Assembly (NCBI RefSeq): GCF_016623615.1
Contig: NZ_JAEHFX010000008.1
Coordinates: 124,001 to 188,000 of the forward strand
Direction of reading: 5' to 3'
Origin: Adhaeribacter terrigena
GTDB lineage: Bacteria > Bacteroidota > Bacteroidia > Cytophagales > Hymenobacteraceae
DNA: 64,000 nt
Shown: positions 60,920-64,000 of the stretch, in pieces
Position numbering within the stretch: the stretch's first letter is position 1
How the letters are laid out: each line of letters opens with the position of its first letter
The notes under the pieces: generated by a model
The model's input: only the letters and a program-made list of their open reading frames with translations
What the model was told of the DNA's origin: nothing
Database searches by the model: none
Position numbers and translations under genes: made by a program

Positions 60920-61110
60920 ATTTTTATATTCAAACCGATTCCGGCCCGGCTTGTTCTATGTTCCTGAAACCGGATCGCCGCGCGTTTAGGCTTAACTCCG
61001 CAGAATTATATTTTTGAGTTGAAATTAGAACCAGCTATGTTTTTAATATGTTGAAATACAGGTTTATTCGTGAATGCGAATATGTATTTTAAACTAATAT
61101 AGGTAATTAG

Positions 61111-61118
61111 TATCTTTG
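61111..61118 (+). promoter_or_regulatory. sucA: -7 box of sucA
   Basis: TATCTTTG 28 bp before the ATG at 61147. The -33 region has only TTTT, not TTG. Confidence 0.55.
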
Positions 61119-61146
61119 CCTGTAATCACTACTTATTCAATCCAGC

Positions 61147-63900
61147 ATGGACCAATATTCATATATCGCCAATGCGCACGGAGCCTACATCGATGAGCTG
61201 TATAAAGCGTATCAGCAGGACCCGGAAGCCGTAGATTTCGGCTGGCGTAAATTCTTTGAAGGTTTCGAGTTTTCGCAAACTTATCCGGCCGAGAACGGTC
61301 AGGAAGCGGGTGTAGCAGCTAAGCCAGCGGCAGCGGCCGGCGCGCCGGGCATTTCCGACAAAGAAATTAAAGTTTTCCAGCTTATTCAGGCGTACCGTTC
61401 ACGCGGCCATCTGCGCGCTAAAACCAACCCGGTTCGCGAGCGGAAAGACCGTCAGGCCATGCTCGAGCTGTCAGATTTCGGCCTTACAGATGCAGACTTA
61501 AATACCACTTTTCAGGCAGGTAATTTAATTGGCATCGGGGCGGCAACGCTAAAAGATATTGTTTCTTCGTTGCAGAAGATCTACGAACGCACTATCGGTT
61601 TCGAATATATGTATATCCGCGACCCGAAAGTGCTAAACTGGATCCAGGAAAAAATTGAAAAAGACTCCTTAAAATTTAACCCGGGCATCGAATACAAAAA
61701 ACGCATTCTTTCCAAGCTGAACGAAGCCGTTGTATTCGAAAATTTCCTGCACACTAAATTCTTAGGCCAGAAACGCTTCTCTCTGGAAGGTGGCGAAACC
61801 ACCATTCCGGCTTTGGATGCGATCATTCAGAAAGGTGCCGAACTGGGCGTTCAGGAAGTGGTAATCGGGATGGCGCACCGCGGTCGTTTGAACGTGCTGG
61901 CCAACACCATGGGCAAAACCTACGAGCAGATCTTCTCCGAATTTGAAGGCACCGCCGTTCCGGATCTGACCATGGGCGATGGCGACGTGAAGTACCATAT
62001 GGGCTTTTCGAGCGAAGTTGAAACCACTTCCGGCAATAAAGTTAATCTGAAACTGGCTCCGAACCCATCGCACTTAGAGGCGGTGAACCCGGTGGTGGAA
62101 GGTTTCGTTCGCGCGAAACTGGATACCATGTACGGCAAAGATTACAACAAGATCCTGCCGATCCTGATCCACGGCGATGCTGCGGTTGCCGGCCAGGGAA
62201 TTGGCTACGAAGTAACGCAGATGAGCCAGCTGGAAGGTTACAAAACCGGCGGTACGCTGCACTTTGTGATCAACAACCAGGTTGGTTTCACCACCGATTT
62301 CGAAGATGCCCGCTCGTCTATTTATTCAACCGATTTAGCCAAAATCATCGACGCGCCGGTGCTGCACGTAAACGGCGACGATCCGGAAGCGGTGGTTTTT
62401 GCCGTGCGTTTGGCCACCGAATACCGCCAGATGTTCCACGCCGATATTTTCGTGGACATGGTGTGCTACCGCCGCCACGGCCACAACGAAGCCGATGAGC
62501 CGAAGTTCACGCAACCGGCCCTATACAACCTGATTTCCCGCCACAAGAACCCGCGCGAAGTTTACAACGAGATCCTGATCAATCGCGGCGAGATCGATGC
62601 GAAACTAGCCCAGGAAATGGACAAGGAGTTCCGCGATATGCTTCAGGCTCGCCTGGATATGGTAAAGCAAAAACCGCTGCCGTACAACTACCAGAGCATG
62701 GAAAAAGAGTGGCAGGAACTGCGCCGCTCCAAACCCGAAGACTTCGAGAAATCGCCGGAAACGGGCGTTTCGCAGGAAGTGATCGATCAGGTTGGTAAAG
62801 CCTTAACGGTAGTTCCGGAAGGTTATAAACCGCTGAAGCAGATCGAGAAACTCTTGAAAGAGCGCCAGGATATGTTCTTCGGCAGCAAAACCCTGAACTG
62901 GGCAGCTGCGGAATTATTAGCCTACGGTTCTATTCTGCTGGAAAATAAAATTGTTCGCTTAAGCGGCCAGGATGTGCAGCGCGGAACGTTTTCGCACCGC
63001 CACGCCGTTTTCCACGATGCCAATTCCAGCGCCCCATATACCAGCCTGAACAACATCGCCGAAAAACAAGCGCAACTTCATATCTACAACTCCCTGCTTT
63101 CCGAGTACGGCGTTTTAGGTTTTGAATTCGGTTATGCCATGGCCAACCCGAACGCCCTGGTTATCTGGGAAGCCCAGTTCGGTGATTTCGCCAACGGCGC
63201 GCAGGTTATGATCGACCAGTTCATTACTTCTACCGAATCGAAGTGGCAGCGCATGAACGGGGTGGTAATGCTGTTGCCGCACGGCTACGAAGGCCAAGGG
63301 CCGGAACACTCCAATGCCCGCCCGGAACGCTTCCTGCAACTTGCTGCCGAATACAATATTTTCGTAACGAACATCACCACGCCGGCTAACTTCTTCCATA
63401 TGCTGCGTCGCCAGCTGGCCTTGCCTTTCCGCAAGCCATGCGTAAACATGTCGCCGAAATCGTTGCTGCGTCATCCGCTGGTTTCTTCTAAAATTGAAGA
63501 GTTTACCAAAGGCAGTTTCCGCGAAGTGATCGGCGATGAATACGCTACTGCAAAATCGGTGAAAACGGTATTGCTTTGCACCGGAAAAGTGTACTTCGAT
63601 TTATTGGAAGAGCAACAGAAAACCAAGCGCAAAGACGTAGCCATCATCCGCATGGAGCAGCTTCACCCGTTCCCGAAAACGCAACTGGCCGCTGAACTCA
63701 GCAAGTATAAAAACGCAAAAGTTTATTGGGTACAGGAAGAACCGCAAAACATGGGCGCCTGGATGTACATCCTCAACGCCATGCGCAGCGAAGTAGTAGA
63801 TGGAATCTCGCGTAAGGCAAGTTCTTCTCCGGCAACCGGCTACAATAAAGTGCACCAGAAAGAGCAACGCGAAATTGTAGAACGCGCCTTTACGCTTTAA
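61147..63900 (+). CDS. sucA: 2-oxoglutarate dehydrogenase E1 component
   Basis: A 917-residue TPP enzyme of the citric acid cycle. The N-terminal 40 residues (YIANAHGAYIDELYKAYQQD, then DPEAVDFGWRKFFEGF) bind E2. The catalytic core starts about residue 220 with MAHRGRLNVLANTMGK at 242, the Mg/TPP motif HGDAAVAGQGIGYEVTQMSQ and the C-terminal HPFPKTQLAAELSKYKNA with VQEEPQNMGAW. Full length. sucB would be expected just after the window; only 100 bp follow, with no start that I can identify. Confidence 0.96.
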   Translation: MDQYSYIANAHGAYIDELYKAYQQDPEAVDFGWRKFFEGFEFSQTYPAENGQEAGVAAKPAAAAGAPGISDKEIKVFQLIQAYRSRGHLRAKTNPVRERKDRQAMLELSDFGLTDADLNTTFQAGNLIGIGAATLKDIVSSLQKIYERTIGFEYMYIRDPKVLNWIQEKIEKDSLKFNPGIEYKKRILSKLNEAVVFENFLHTKFLGQKRFSLEGGETTIPALDAIIQKGAELGVQEVVIGMAHRGRLNVLANTMGKTYEQIFSEFEGTAVPDLTMGDGDVKYHMGFSSEVETTSGNKVNLKLAPNPSHLEAVNPVVEGFVRAKLDTMYGKDYNKILPILIHGDAAVAGQGIGYEVTQMSQLEGYKTGGTLHFVINNQVGFTTDFEDARSSIYSTDLAKIIDAPVLHVNGDDPEAVVFAVRLATEYRQMFHADIFVDMVCYRRHGHNEADEPKFTQPALYNLISRHKNPREVYNEILINRGEIDAKLAQEMDKEFRDMLQARLDMVKQKPLPYNYQSMEKEWQELRRSKPEDFEKSPETGVSQEVIDQVGKALTVVPEGYKPLKQIEKLLKERQDMFFGSKTLNWAAAELLAYGSILLENKIVRLSGQDVQRGTFSHRHAVFHDANSSAPYTSLNNIAEKQAQLHIYNSLLSEYGVLGFEFGYAMANPNALVIWEAQFGDFANGAQVMIDQFITSTESKWQRMNGVVMLLPHGYEGQGPEHSNARPERFLQLAAEYNIFVTNITTPANFFHMLRRQLALPFRKPCVNMSPKSLLRHPLVSSKIEEFTKGSFREVIGDEYATAKSVKTVLLCTGKVYFDLLEEQQKTKRKDVAIIRMEQLHPFPKTQLAAELSKYKNAKVYWVQEEPQNMGAWMYILNAMRSEVVDGISRKASSSPATGYNKVHQKEQREIVERAFTL

Positions 63901-64000
63901 TTAGCTGCCTATGGTTTAAGTTTGAGCGTAACGGTAACTTGGACCTTTAAATAAAAGCAAGTTTGTAACTTGCGGAAAACCACAAACACGGAAGTTGCAA

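Noticed and set aside
1-64000. tRNA, rRNA or riboswitch
   Set aside because: No clover-leaf-like sequence with a CCA-side arm and no recognised riboswitch core was seen while reading both strands; a tRNAscan and Rfam scan would be decisive.

Overview
This window is a chromosomal segment of a Bacteroidota bacterium, most likely order Cytophagales and family Hymenobacteraceae-like. The evidence is three proteins with type IX secretion C-terminal sorting or gliding-type domains, an ATP synthase operon without beta and epsilon genes, promoters of the Bacteroidota type (TAnnTTTG at -7), bacillithiol-linked YtxJ, DUF5686, DUF6794 and CbpA/CbpM. The genus cannot be fixed by reading alone.

Layout. 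1-6316: a truncated lipoprotein gene on the minus strand (probably PorW/SprE-like), then the ATP synthase operon (two small membrane proteins, atpB, atpE, atpF, atpH, atpA, atpG). 6472-9933: a secreted T9SS cargo protein, a small exported protein and RNase D. 10055-11620: a composite repeat split by an intact IS5-like insertion sequence. 11756-18597: a PafA-like alkaline phosphatase, inorganic pyrophosphatase, DUF6766-like and UbiA-like membrane proteins, and NAD(P)HX repair enzyme. 18889-25718: DUF5686 protein and the first part of complex I (nuoA-B-[DUF6794]-C-D, minus strand). 25919-31053: thioredoxin/NHL protein, L-serine dehydratase and small membrane or exported proteins. 31111-39536: membrane protein plus LutB, MORN-type protein, M28 peptidase, IspF and M16 peptidase on the minus strand. 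40205-47933: fused 2-oxoacid dehydrogenase E1, small exported proteins, YtxJ, OsmC, lipoyl synthase, DUF4136 lipoprotein and a lectin-like T9SS protein. 48721-63900: glycine dehydrogenase, a saccharopine/alanine dehydrogenase-like enzyme, a gliding-type T9SS protein, CbpM/CbpA, PRC-barrel protein and 2-oxoglutarate dehydrogenase E1.

Functionally the genes are mostly core energy and carbon metabolism. ATP synthase and complex I form the respiratory chain. SucA, GcvP and the fused branched-chain-type E1 all belong to lipoate-dependent multienzyme systems, and lipoyl synthase lies in the same window. RNase D, Nnr, CbpA/M, YtxJ and OsmC are housekeeping and stress functions. There is no CRISPR array, defence island, rRNA or tRNA that I can see.

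The unusual part is between the genes. About 52 copies of a roughly 30-bp motif (GACTTTTT, a short spacer with GCC, TGAAA, then CATAGCGTTTT or CCTACCGTTTT) are scattered through the window, mainly in intergenic DNA, sometimes touching stop codons, and in four places read in frame inside genes. The longest gene-free stretches hold four copies of a composite repeat in the same order and orientation, with a core that can fold into a long paired structure. Further families are MITE-like elements with 12-bp inverted ends, a 30-bp palindrome, C-rich hairpins, and AT-rich inverted repeats inside the atp and nuo operons. The dispersed motif and the composite repeat are the best candidates for something undescribed.
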